From Carboxylicivirga caseinilyticus (lineage in GTDB: Bacteria > Bacteroidota > Bacteroidia > Bacteroidales > Marinilabiliaceae), in assembly GCA_025499705.1 (NCBI GenBank), contig JAFMVE010000022.1, forward strand, positions 25,043-89,042: a stretch of 64,000 nucleotides of DNA, written 5' to 3'. Position numbers and translations under genes: made by a program. How positions within the stretch are numbered: position 1 is the first letter of the stretch; each line of letters opens with the position of its first letter. A model generated the notes under the pieces. That model had not been told where the DNA came from. It saw nothing but the letters and a program-made list of their open reading frames with translations, and searched no databases. Shown here one piece after another: positions 41,042-51,000 of this stretch.

Positions 41042-42577
41042 ATGATTTTTATCGACAAATTACGTCAAGGTTCGAACTTAAAAAATGAAATTTTATCCGG
41101 ATTAACAGTAGCTCTTGCGCTGGTACCGGAAGCTGTTGCTTTCTCGCTGATGGCACATGTAAGTCCTTTAATTGGATTGTATTCTGCTTTTATTATTGGA
41201 TTAATTACGGCTGTGTTGGGTGGTCGTCCGGGTATGATTTCTGGTGCTACAGGGGCAATTGCGGTTGTAATTGTAGGATTGGTAACCCGTCATGGAGTTG
41301 AGTTTCTTTTTGCAGCTGTAATTCTAATGGGGATCATTCAGATATTGGTGGGAGTACTAAAGCTTGGTAAATTTATTCGTCTTGTGCCACATCCTGTGAT
41401 GTTTGGTTTTGTAAATGGGTTGGCTATTGTGATTTTTATGGCTCAGCTTGATCAATTTAAGATAGTAGATGAATTAGGCAATAAATCATGGATGGGTGGT
41501 ATGCCTTTATTGATTATGCTCGGTTTTGTCGGTTTAACTATGCTTATCATTCATTTCTTGCCAAAACTCACCAAAGCAATTCCTGCAGCTTTAACAGCTA
41601 TTCTGGTTGTTTCGGGTATTATCTTAGGATTAGGAATAGAAACCAAAACAGTAGGCGATATTGCTAAAATTTCTGGAGGATTACCAGAATTCCATTTGCC
41701 GATGATTGATATTACTTGGGAGAATTTTATGATTATCCTTCCTTACTCACTAATTATGGCAGCAGTTGGTTTGATTGAAAGCTTATTAACCTTGACTGTT
41801 ATTGATGAAATGACTGAAACTCGTGGAAGGGGAAATAAAGAAAGTATTGCGCAAGGAACAGCCAATTTAGTTTGTGGCTTCTTCAGCGGAATGGGAGGTT
41901 GTGCAATGATCGGACAAAGTGTAATCAATGTGAGTTCGGGTGGACGTAAGCGTTTATCCGGTATTATTGCAGCTATTGGTTTATTACTGATTGTTTTATT
42001 CGGCTCTTCCTTAATCGAAAGAGTTCCCATGGCAGCATTGGTTGGATTAATGTTTATGGTTTCGATAGGTACTTTTGAATGGGCTAGTTTAAAGATCTTC
42101 CGCAAAGTTCCAATCACGGATGTTCTTGTAATGATTGTTGTGGCAGGTGTAACTGTTATCTTCCATAATTTGGCTGTAGCGGTTGGGATAGGAGTAGTTA
42201 TTTCAGCCTTAGCCTATGCCTGGCAAAATGCAAAAAGAATCACAGCCCGTAGTCACATTCATGAAGATGGAGCTAAACATTATGAGATAGTAGGTCCGTT
42301 ATTTTTTGGTTCTGTAACTGGTTTTTCCGAATTATTTGATGTGATGAATGATCCTGAGGACGTTATCATTGACTTTAAAGAATCACGTGTTGCTGATCAT
42401 TCTGCTATTGAAGCGTTAAATAAACTAACTGAACGTTATGCCAAGCAAGGTAAAAAAGTTCATTTGCATTATTTGAGTAAAGACTGTGAACAGTTATTGG
42501 AAAATGCATCGGATTTGATTGATGTTAATTTCTACAAAGATACCTATTATCGTGTTGCTGATAATAAATTAGGATAG
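41042..42577 (+). CDS. SulP-family anion transporter with STAS domain
   Basis: 511 residues. The membrane part (about 20-395) contains roughly 12-14 hydrophobic segments in the SulP 7+7 pattern, including [19 protein letters not shown] at the start and [16 protein letters not shown] (TM3 region). The [21 protein letters not shown] segment is highly typical. A cytoplasmic STAS domain follows (about 405-505, with [19 protein letters not shown]). Members carry sulfate, bicarbonate or dicarboxylates; specificity cannot be read here. It is a single gene with its own terminator. Confidence 0.93.
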   Translation: MIFIDKLRQGSNLKNEILSGLTVALALVPEAVAFSLMAHVSPLIGLYSAFIIGLITAVLGGRPGMISGATGAIAVVIVGLVTRHGVEFLFAAVILMGIIQILVGVLKLGKFIRLVPHPVMFGFVNGLAIVIFMAQLDQFKIVDELGNKSWMGGMPLLIMLGFVGLTMLIIHFLPKLTKAIPAALTAILVVSGIILGLGIETKTVGDIAKISGGLPEFHLPMIDITWENFMIILPYSLIMAAVGLIESLLTLTVIDEMTETRGRGNKESIAQGTANLVCGFFSGMGGCAMIGQSVINVSSGGRKRLSGIIAAIGLLLIVLFGSSLIERVPMAALVGLMFMVSIGTFEWASLKIFRKVPITDVLVMIVVAGVTVIFHNLAVAVGIGVVISALAYAWQNAKRITARSHIHEDGAKHYEIVGPLFFGSVTGFSELFDVMNDPEDVIIDFKESRVADHSAIEALNKLTERYAKQGKKVHLHYLSKDCEQLLENASDLIDVNFYKDTYYRVADNKLG

Positions 42578-42603
42578 ATTCAAAAAACATATTCGATTGA
42601 ATT

Positions 42604-42650
42604 AAAAATCCGCTTCATACAAGAATTATACAGGTATGGAGCGGATTTTT
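42604..42650. terminator. Bidirectional terminator
   Basis: AAAAATCCGCTTCATAC pairs with GTATGGAGCGGATTTTT over 17 positions (one G-T). The A and T ends serve both the SulP gene and the convergent HExxH gene. Confidence 0.93.
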
Positions 42651-42694
42651 AATAATAATTCAATTTCCCTATCCTTTTGTCACATAATTGTTAC

Positions 42695-43336
42695 TTAATA
42701 TGTTTGTTCCATCTGAGTAAGAATGGTAACCGGTTTCATATATACCTCTGACTTAAAAGCTTTGTATTCTTCACAAGCATCAGAGTCGTTCAAAACAAAA
42801 GTGGCCCAGTGGTAAAGATTTTGACCAAACCCGGCAGCTATAGTTAAACCATCGGTATAATGTTCTACTTTTGTTTTACCCTGGAATGATAAGTATTGGT
42901 AACCACGTTCAATAATACCCGTGATTCTTCTGCTTTCGTAATCACGAATATGCATGAGTTCATGTGCAAATAGTCCAATTCTGGCTTTTGAAGGAACATT
43001 CTCGAGTTTTACCCCGCTAAAATTTTTGTCACTGTTAATCACAATAACATAACGGCGGTTTTTCTTTCCTAATAATAATGAAAGAAAATTCGGACGGGCT
43101 GCCATTGTGGTTTTTAACTTTTTGTTTTTGATTTTTATATGGCAATTCTGTAAGTCGCCAAACTCACTGAAAGGTACCATGAAGTCATTCAGGTAAGCTG
43201 TTTGAAAGGTTGTATCAACCTTTAGTTTCCCTATCTTATTGTATTTCTTAATTTTTTTTGCACCAGCATCTTGTGCAATCATTACTGTGGCTGTTAAAAA
43301 ACCAATCAGTAGTATAATAATCTCTTTCCACGCCAT
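42695..43336 (-). CDS. Putative exported HExxH metallopeptidase-like protein
   Basis: 213 residues. A hydrophobic N terminus (about 4-21, ending in MIAQ) looks like a signal peptide. A zinc-peptidase signature HELMH occurs in LFAHELMHIRDYESR (about 123-137). A later EHYTDGL segment could give the third ligand. There is no propeptide or known family that I can name. The gene lies 96 nt downstream of the MsbA-like gene on the same strand, so the two may be cotranscribed. A cell-wall or protein substrate is possible, but that is a guess. Confidence 0.7.
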   Translation of the reverse strand: MAWKEIIILLIGFLTATVMIAQDAGAKKIKKYNKIGKLKVDTTFQTAYLNDFMVPFSEFGDLQNCHIKIKNKKLKTTMAARPNFLSLLLGKKNRRYVIVINSDKNFSGVKLENVPSKARIGLFAHELMHIRDYESRRITGIIERGYQYLSFQGKTKVEHYTDGLTIAAGFGQNLYHWATFVLNDSDACEEYKAFKSEVYMKPVTILTQMEQTY

Positions 43337-43432
43337 AATCTAACCCCTTTGCTTTTCTATTATGGAAAAGTAGCGTTAAATGTTACAGATGGAATGTTAA
43401 AAAGATTTAATCTGATTTTTTTAGTTTGATAT

Positions 43433-45274
43433 TTAGCTCATTTGCATCGAATGCAGTTTGTTGTAAATACCATTTAAAGCAATTAACTCATCATGAGTAC
43501 CTGTTTCAACAATTTTACCCTCGTGAAATACACAAATCATATCAGCATTACGAACGGTTGATAAACGGTGTGCAATAACCAGTGAAGTGCGGTTCTTCAT
43601 CAGTTTTTCCAAGGCATCCTGTACCAAACGTTCTGATTCGGTATCCAATGCTGAAGTTGCCTCATCTAAGATCAGAATAGGAGGGTTCTTTAAAATCGCA
43701 CGTGCAATGCTTAAGCGTTGACGCTGACCTCCGGATAATTTACTTCCCCGATCACCGATTTTGGTTTGATAACCATCTTCAGTGGCTTCAATAAAATCGT
43801 GAGCATTAGCCACCTTTGCAGCATCAATAACTTCCTCCATAGTTGCATTTTCAACACCAAAAGTAATGTTGTTGTAGATGGAGTCGTTAAACAAAATTGC
43901 ATCCTGATTTACATTACCCATCAATTCACGAAGATCGAATAGTCTTAAATCTTTGATGTTATGTCCGTCAATGTATATGCCACCACTCTGAACATCATAA
44001 AAACGAGGAAGTAAATCAACAAAAGTTGTTTTACCACTTCCTGATTGACCAACAAGAGCTATGGTTTTTCCTTGAGGTATTGTAAGGCTAACATCTTTAA
44101 GAACATCAACTTCGTTGTTGTATGAGAAAGTGATATTACGGTATTCGATTTTATCCTTGAATTCCTGAATTTTTTCAGAACCATCATGTTCTTTAATTGA
44201 AAGTTCGGCATCTAAAACCGCTTCGATCCGTTCGTAAGCTGCCATCCCTTTCTGAATATTATAAGTGGCCTGTGAAAAAGCTTTAGCAGGGTTGATTATT
44301 TGGTAAAACATTCCCAAATAAGTAAGGAAAGTTGCCATGTTTAAACTAGCATCTTCATCAATGATTAAAGAACCACCATACCAAACAATTATTATGACCA
44401 TAATGGTTCCCAGAAATTCACTGGTCGGATGAGCTAAATCTCTTCTGCGTTGCAGTCGATTATTTATTCTTCGGTAACTTTCTGTTTCATTCCAAAAGCG
44501 ATTATCCATCCTTTTTTCAGCATTAAAAGCCTTAATAATTCGCAACCCGGAAAGTGTTTCTTCAATTACCCCTAAAATTTCACCCATTTTATTTTGACCT
44601 TCCCGAGAGGTTTTTTTAAGATTCTTACCAATACGTCCAATAATGAATCCCATTATTGGAAGCACAATGAAGACAAAAAGTGTAAGCTTAAAACTTATAA
44701 ACAGCATTGACCCAAGTACCACAATAACAATGATTGGATTCTTTAAAAACATATCCAAAGACGACATTATTGATGCTTCAACTTCCTGCACATCTACAGT
44801 AGATCGTGCCATCATATCGCCTTTTCGTTCTTCGCTGTAAAAACCCAAGGGCAATTCAACAAGCTTACGATAGATTTTATTTCTAATATCACGGGTAACT
44901 CCATTTCTTACACCTATCATGGTGTAGGAAGCTAAATAAGTAAAGCCTGTTTTTAATAGAGTTGCAATAACAACAACAATCCCCAATATTAATAATGCAT
45001 TAGCTGGTCCGTAATCTTCTTTAGCTAATGTTATGTAATAATAGATGTTGTTTTTAAGAGTAGAACCAAATTCAGAGAACCCATTGTTAAATGACCATGT
45101 TAACAGCTCATGTACGTTTTTATCATCCTGTAGAATAACTTCCAACATTGGAATCATTGATGCCATTGAGAATACAATAAATAGGGCAGCCAGGATATTA
45201 AAAATAAAGGCAAAAACCAGGTTCTTTTTATAGGGTGGTATATATAGCTTTAGTACGCGAAAAAAATCTTTCAT
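43433..45274 (-). CDS. MsbA-like ABC exporter (fused membrane and ATPase domains)
   Basis: 613-residue half-transporter that works as a homodimer. Six membrane segments (about 15-330) are followed by an ATPase domain (about 360-610) with Walker A VGQSGSGKTTFVD, the Q-loop, signature LSGGQRQRLSIARA, Walker B ILILDEATSALD and the switch histidine in VIAHRLSTVRNAD. Proteins of this type flip lipid A core or other lipids, or export drugs. No lipid A genes adjoin it, so the substrate stays open. Confidence 0.93.
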   Translation of the reverse strand: MKDFFRVLKLYIPPYKKNLVFAFIFNILAALFIVFSMASMIPMLEVILQDDKNVHELLTWSFNNGFSEFGSTLKNNIYYYITLAKEDYGPANALLILGIVVVIATLLKTGFTYLASYTMIGVRNGVTRDIRNKIYRKLVELPLGFYSEERKGDMMARSTVDVQEVEASIMSSLDMFLKNPIIVIVVLGSMLFISFKLTLFVFIVLPIMGFIIGRIGKNLKKTSREGQNKMGEILGVIEETLSGLRIIKAFNAEKRMDNRFWNETESYRRINNRLQRRRDLAHPTSEFLGTIMVIIIVWYGGSLIIDEDASLNMATFLTYLGMFYQIINPAKAFSQATYNIQKGMAAYERIEAVLDAELSIKEHDGSEKIQEFKDKIEYRNITFSYNNEVDVLKDVSLTIPQGKTIALVGQSGSGKTTFVDLLPRFYDVQSGGIYIDGHNIKDLRLFDLRELMGNVNQDAILFNDSIYNNITFGVENATMEEVIDAAKVANAHDFIEATEDGYQTKIGDRGSKLSGGQRQRLSIARAILKNPPILILDEATSALDTESERLVQDALEKLMKNRTSLVIAHRLSTVRNADMICVFHEGKIVETGTHDELIALNGIYNKLHSMQMS

Positions 45275-45412
45275 TTTTAAAATTTACAATTGGCGCAAAT
45301 ATAACAAATAATTATGCAGGCATCCGAATGGATAGGTCATGGATAAGATTATTTAACGGATGAATAGATCATTTCTTGAATTAAAACAACCATTTAGTTA
45401 TTGTATATTTGA

Positions 45413-45739
45413 ATGTATAGAACTAAAGTTGTTATGAAAATTGTAAATTATATAAGATTACTTTTAGGGGCAATCAATTTATTATGTTCAATTATATTTA
45501 TTATTATTCTTATAGTCTTATTTTTTACGGAGATTATGGAAACAGCTCAACTGTTGGTTATGCTGGTTTTTCTGATATATTTTTCAGTGTCATTTGTCTA
45601 TTCTGTTCTCAACTTTGTTTCAAAGGAGGAGATTAATGCTATTAAGCAATTAAAGAAAGAAAATGTTAAAATGGAATTAGAAATAGAACAAATGGCTTTA
45701 AGACATCAACTTGAGAATTTTAAGATGGATAATGATTGA
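45413..45739 (+). CDS. Small two-span membrane protein with coiled-coil tail
   Basis: 108 residues. Two hydrophobic segments (about 15-40 and 45-68) are followed by a charged heptad-like helix (about 70-105, with EEINAIKQLKKENVKMELEIEQM). Start could also be the second ATG at 45434. I do not recognise a family. It is isolated between divergent and convergent neighbours and shares a bidirectional terminator with purB. Confidence 0.7.
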   Translation: MYRTKVVMKIVNYIRLLLGAINLLCSIIFIIILIVLFFTEIMETAQLLVMLVFLIYFSVSFVYSVLNFVSKEEINAIKQLKKENVKMELEIEQMALRHQLENFKMDND

Positions 45740-45792
45740 AAGCTGTTGTTTATTTGTATAAACAGGTTGATACAATTGTAGATAAAACCAAA

Positions 45793-45821
45793 TAAAAAAA
45801 GCTGCCCGAAGACAGCTTTTT
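45793..45821. terminator. Bidirectional terminator between the small membrane protein and purB
   Basis: AAAAAGCTG (45796-45804) pairs with CAGCTTTTT (45813-45821), flanking the bases CCCGAAGA. A and T runs lie on both sides; on the minus strand it ends purB. Confidence 0.9.
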
Positions 45822-45839
45822 AGTATCATATTTTATGAA

Positions 45840-47195
45840 TTATACTTTATAGATACCTGTATATGTTTGAGGTGAAATAGTTCTCATTTCTTCCTTAACT
45901 GATTCAGGTACATTTAATCCTTCGATAAATTTAGCCATTGTTTTTGCATTGATTTGCTCATTAGTACGAGTCAGCTCTTTCAATGCTTCGTATGGATTAG
46001 GATAGTTTTCGCGACGAAGAATGGTTTGAATGGCTTCCGCTACTACAGCCCAATTGTTTTCAAGATCTCTTTTTATGGCATCTTCGTTTAATAATAATTT
46101 ACCTAATCCTTTGGCCAGTGAACGTATAGCAATAATTGAATGGGCGATAGGTACACCAATATTACGTAATACTGTTGAATCTGTTAAATCGCGTTGCAAA
46201 CGTGAAACTGGTAATTTTTCAGCCAAATGAGAGAAAACTGCATTTGAAATACCCAGGTTACCTTCTGCATTTTCAAAATCGATTGGATTTACTTTATGGG
46301 GCATTGCACTTGAACCAACTTCACCTTTTTTGATGCGTTGCTTGAAGTATTCCATCATAATGTAGGTCCAGAAATCGCGTGCCAAATCAACCATAATAAC
46401 ATTAATGCGCTTCAGGTTATCGAAGATAGCTGCCATGTTATCGTAATTCGAAATCTGAGTTGTCAGTTGTTCGCGATCCAACTTTAAGGTTTCGTTTACA
46501 AACTTATTACCAAATTCAACCCAGTCGATTTGAGGATAAGCAACATTGTGTGCATTAAAGTTACCTGTTGCACCACCAAACTTAGCTGAACATGGAATGC
46601 CTTTTAATAAAGCAAGTTGTTTGTTTAAGCGCTCAACAAAAACTTTTAATTCTTTTCCCAATCGGGTTGGAGAGGCAGGCTGACCATGCGTTTTGGCTAA
46701 CATAGGGATGTCTTTCCATTCGGTAGCCATGTCATCCAACTGCTGAATTAATTCTTCCAACAATGGATAGTACATTTCATGAACTGCATCACGCAAAGAA
46801 TAAGGGATCGCTGTATTGTTGATGTCCTGTGACGTTAATCCGAAGTGGATAAACTCTTTGTATTTATCAAGCTTTAAAACGTCGAATTTTTCTTTAATGA
46901 AATATTCAACAGCTTTTACATCATGGTTGGTTACCGATTCAATTTCTTTGATTCGATCAGCATCTTCCAATTGGAAATCTTTGTAAATCTTACGTAAATC
47001 ATCATAAAGATCTTTGTTAAAATCGGCCAACTGAGGAAGAGGCTCTTCACAAAGAGCAATAAAATACTCTATTTCAACTAATACTCTGTAACGGATCAGG
47101 GCGTATTCCGAGAAATACAATGCCAGGCCGTCAACCTTGTTTCTATACCTTCCGTCGATCGGAGAAATTGCAGTCAGTAATTGAATATCCATCAT
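45840..47195 (-). CDS. purB: Adenylosuccinate lyase
   Basis: Cleaves adenylosuccinate to AMP and SAICAR to AICAR in purine synthesis, releasing fumarate. 451 residues. Starts LLTAISPIDGRYRNKVD; the fumarase-superfamily signature GSSAMPHKVNPIDFENAEG (about 297-315) holds the flexible catalytic loop, and the catalytic His is in KTHGQPASPTRLG. Two adjacent ATGs (47195, 47192) are possible starts. It is a single gene with its own terminator. Confidence 0.97.
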   Translation of the reverse strand: MMDIQLLTAISPIDGRYRNKVDGLALYFSEYALIRYRVLVEIEYFIALCEEPLPQLADFNKDLYDDLRKIYKDFQLEDADRIKEIESVTNHDVKAVEYFIKEKFDVLKLDKYKEFIHFGLTSQDINNTAIPYSLRDAVHEMYYPLLEELIQQLDDMATEWKDIPMLAKTHGQPASPTRLGKELKVFVERLNKQLALLKGIPCSAKFGGATGNFNAHNVAYPQIDWVEFGNKFVNETLKLDREQLTTQISNYDNMAAIFDNLKRINVIMVDLARDFWTYIMMEYFKQRIKKGEVGSSAMPHKVNPIDFENAEGNLGISNAVFSHLAEKLPVSRLQRDLTDSTVLRNIGVPIAHSIIAIRSLAKGLGKLLLNEDAIKRDLENNWAVVAEAIQTILRRENYPNPYEALKELTRTNEQINAKTMAKFIEGLNVPESVKEEMRTISPQTYTGIYKV

Positions 47196-47221
47196 TTCTT
47201 TTATTTGAATTTTTGGCTGTG

Positions 47222-47229
47222 CAAAAGTA
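47222..47229 (-). promoter_or_regulatory. Likely -7 box for purB
   Basis: The complement reads TACTTTTG, fitting TAnnTTTG, about 27 nt before the start; a -33 TTG is not clear. Confidence 0.45.
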
Positions 47230-47291
47230 GTAAAATTTGCGCTAAAACATTAGTTTTGGATCACTGTCATTAACCTAATATTGTGTTTATA

Positions 47292-48080
47292 ATGAATTAT
47301 TCTCAAGGCTTCCAGCTTGGATTACGTTCGTACACCGAGGCATTCCGATTTATACGGCAAAATAAATTAGGGTGGTTTTTTATTTTTCCACTGTTATTAA
47401 ATGTTGTTTTGTTTGCTGTAGGGTTCTATTCAGTTGGTAGTCTAGGTAGTGTTTTAATCAACTATCTGAACCAATGGATGGGAATTGAATCATGGGACTT
47501 TTTGGGAGCGTCGTTTTTGGCTGGCACCATCAAGTGGTTTATCTGGATTGTATTGCGTTTGTTGTTTTTTGTGATTTATGCTTATCTGGGTGGTTACATT
47601 ATTTTAATTGCATTATCACCGGTATTTGCATTTTTATCAGAACGAACCGAAAAAATACTGTCAGGAAGTGAAGTGCCATTTAATACCAATCAGTTTTTAA
47701 AAGATATTTGGCGGGGTATTGTACTTGCACTTCGTAATCTTGCCGTGGAGATGTTATTTACACTTTTGCTTTTTATAATCAGTTTTATACCTGTTGTTGG
47801 TTGGTTTAGTGCCATTGTTTTGTTTTTTATATCTGCCTATTTCTATGGTTTCTCATTTATGGATTATACTTTCGAACGACGCAAGTTTAATGTGCAATCC
47901 AGTGTGCGATATATGAGAAGTAACAAGGGACTGGCAATTGGTAACGGATTGATCTTTGCCTTGGTGTTACTGATACCATTTATTGGAGTTACATTGGCAG
48001 GTTTCTTTTCTATTGTGTCGGTTGTTGGTGCAACCATTGCTGTGAATAAGGCACTCGATAATGATCAGTCTGTCTTTTGA
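47292..48080 (+). CDS. EI24-domain integral membrane protein
   Basis: 262 residues from the ATG at 47292 (an in-frame GTG lies upstream at 47283). About five or six membrane segments, with the LSPVFAFLSERTEKILSG block (about 114-131) and a DYTFERRKFNVQSSVRYMRSNK loop (about 195-216) that are typical of the EI24/CysZ group. CysZ is a sulfate channel, but this Bacteroidota type has no sulfur genes nearby and its role is unknown. Its last 16 bases overlap the convergent HTCS gene. Confidence 0.83.
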   Translation: MNYSQGFQLGLRSYTEAFRFIRQNKLGWFFIFPLLLNVVLFAVGFYSVGSLGSVLINYLNQWMGIESWDFLGASFLAGTIKWFIWIVLRLLFFVIYAYLGGYIILIALSPVFAFLSERTEKILSGSEVPFNTNQFLKDIWRGIVLALRNLAVEMLFTLLLFIISFIPVVGWFSAIVLFFISAYFYGFSFMDYTFERRKFNVQSSVRYMRSNKGLAIGNGLIFALVLLIPFIGVTLAGFFSIVSVVGATIAVNKALDNDQSVF

Positions 48081-51000
48081 TTTTTGTACTCGCTCGGATT
48101 GCATCCAAACATTACTTTAAAGCTTTTAGAAAAACTTGATAAACTGCTGAAACCAACATTATACATTATTTCGGTAATATTACCTTCATTGTTTGTAAGC
48201 ATTTGGGCCGCCATATTCAGTCTATAATTTTTAATAACATCTTTAGTCGATTGATTCGTAATAGCCTTAATTTTTCTATAGAGGTGAGTTGAACTCATAC
48301 CAATATTGGAGCTTATAAAATCAACGGTTAAATCAGGGTTACTAACATTTTCAGCTATGATCTCCATAACCTTTTTAATAAACTGTTCGTTCTGATTATT
48401 TTCTGATGAACGGTTAGGTTCCGGGTTGATGATCATTTTATTTCTGATGTACTCATATATAACAGTCTCTGTTTTAATCAGGTTGTTGATACAAGCCTTC
48501 AGGTATGCAATATCAAATGGTTTGGTTATATACATGTTAGCACCGCTTTCAATTCCTTCTGTTTTTTGATTGTCAAGGGCCTTGGCTGTTAAAAGTATTA
48601 CAGGGATTCGTTGATATTGTACATTGTTTTTTATTTTTTTACATAATTCAATACCATCCATTATGGGCATCATTATATCAGAAACAATTATGTCGGGATT
48701 TATCTGGTCAACCATTTCTAATCCGCTTTGACCATTTGACGCCCTGTAAATCTGAAAGAAAGTGTTTAGGTTCATTTCAATGTAATCCAATATGTCTGGA
48801 TTATCATCAATGATTAAAACCTTATTTAGTTTATCAGACTTAACTGTTTTAGTTGATGTGTTGACTTGTTTATTACTATAATGGATGTGTTTTGAAATAC
48901 GGCCGTCTGCTTTTTCAGCAGGGAAAGAGTATGTGAAAGTACTACCTTTATCAACTTCACTTTGAACATCAATTTTACCTTTGTGCAGCAATGCATACTG
49001 CTTAGCCATTGCCAAACCAATGCCTGTTCCTTGTTTATGTTTGCGATGGATATCTGCCTGATAAAAATGATCGAAGATCTTTTCAAGTTCTTGCTCTGGT
49101 ATGCCGGAACCTGAGTCGCAGACTGAAACTTCAATAGTATTAAGGTTAGACGGAATTTTCAATTTCACGGTAATAGTTCCTTCAATAGGAGTGTGTTTAA
49201 AGGCGTTTGCCAAAATATTGAATAGAATAGCTTCTGTCTTCTCCCTGTCGATAGAAGTGACGAACTGAGATGCATTACTTTCAAACTCGTATTTAATTTC
49301 ATGGCGTGAAGCCATGTCTTTAAAGGATTCAAATATTTCATTACAAAAAGCAACTAGCTCAACATCTGATTTTATGAGAGGTATTGATTCTGTTTCCAGC
49401 TTTCTGAAATCAAGAATTTGATTAACTAATGTCAGCAGTCGTTTGGAGTTTTTTTCAGCCAATTGCAGCATATCCAGGTTCTTTCCTGCAACCAAACCTG
49501 AATCGATCACCTGTTTAATTGGAGGCATAATTAAACTCAGAGGAGTTCTGAATTCATGAGATATATTGGTGAAGAATTGCTGTTTTGTATTTAAAATCTC
49601 TTCGCTGTGCTGTTTTTCAAGATTAGCCAAACGTAATTGATTATTGAATTTCTGACGGGCAACAAAAATCCTGAAAATAAGGTATGTTAGACCAACCATC
49701 AAAACAAAGTAAAGTGCTAAAAAAGGTTTACTTAGCCATAGGGGAGGCAGGATGATTACAGAGAATGAGCTTATATCTTTACTTTTTATTCCGGTATAAT
49801 TGAATGATTCGATTTCAAGAGTGTATTCCCCTGGTTTAAGATTAGGATAATTTGCAAAGTTAGTGTTGAGTGAATTATTCCAGTCATTGTCGAAATTCTT
49901 TAGTCGATATCTGAAGTAACTTTTCTCTGGATGCCAGTAATTAAGAGTTGAAAAGAAAAAGGTTAAGGAGTTATTTGCATAAGAAAAAACTAGTTCATTT
50001 AGATAAGGTATGTCTCTTTGAATATTTTCATTAGCCGTTGTTTGGTACAACTCATTATTTATGTGAAGCGATGATAATATGGCTTTGGGAGGCATAATTG
50101 TCAATTCATCTTCTTCAGGATTAGATGCAATATATCCATTGTCACCGCCAAAGTAAACAACACCTGAAGAAGAGACAGTTGAACAACCTTTGTAAAAACT
50201 TTTAATCGGACTGTTTGCATCAAGAGGCATAGAAATGATGTTTCCGGTTAATGAATTATATTTAATAACCGAATTAATGGAAGCCATCCATATATCATTT
50301 TGTTTATCCATTTCAATACTGATAGGATTATTGATTACCGGGTTATTTATTGGATATGTTTCAATTTTAGAGATAGAAGGCTGATAATGTATAATTAGCT
50401 TATTAGTGGCAATAAGAAGACTTTTATTGTTAATGGTGTTTAAACATAGAATCGATTCATTATTTATAAGATTGTTAATTGCATCAACCGAAAATGGTGC
50501 AAGGTTTTTATTATTGACCGACCAAAGTTGATTAGACTTTAAGTAATATATATCATTACCACAAGAATAGATTCTGTCGGGCGCTGATTTTTCAGTTCTT
50601 ACAAAACGAAGGTTTTCAAGAGAATTTATCTCACCGGTAATCTTAAATATTCCTCCTTCCCAGGCGCTTACCCAAATTGATTTGTCAGATGTTATTGCAA
50701 AGCTATTGATGTAATTGGATGTTAAACCATTGGTTTTATCCGAACTTACACTTCTCATAGACTCATCTTTCGGACTCCATATATTAATACCTGCTGCCGT
50801 TCCCATCCATATTCTACCTAATGGATCTTCGAGCAAAGCGTATGTGTTATCAAGAAGAAGTTTGTGGCTTGTTTTTGACGATGCTGTAAAATAGGTCTTT
50901 TTTTGATTTGTTTTATTCTCAATAACACCATGTATTGTGGCCACATACATCGATTCATCCTTACTAATCAATATATCCCGGATTTGATTTCCGACTTGTT

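Noticed and set aside
41743..42117. 124-codon minus-strand frame opposite the SulP gene
   Set aside because: Antisense shadow of a strongly conserved membrane protein.
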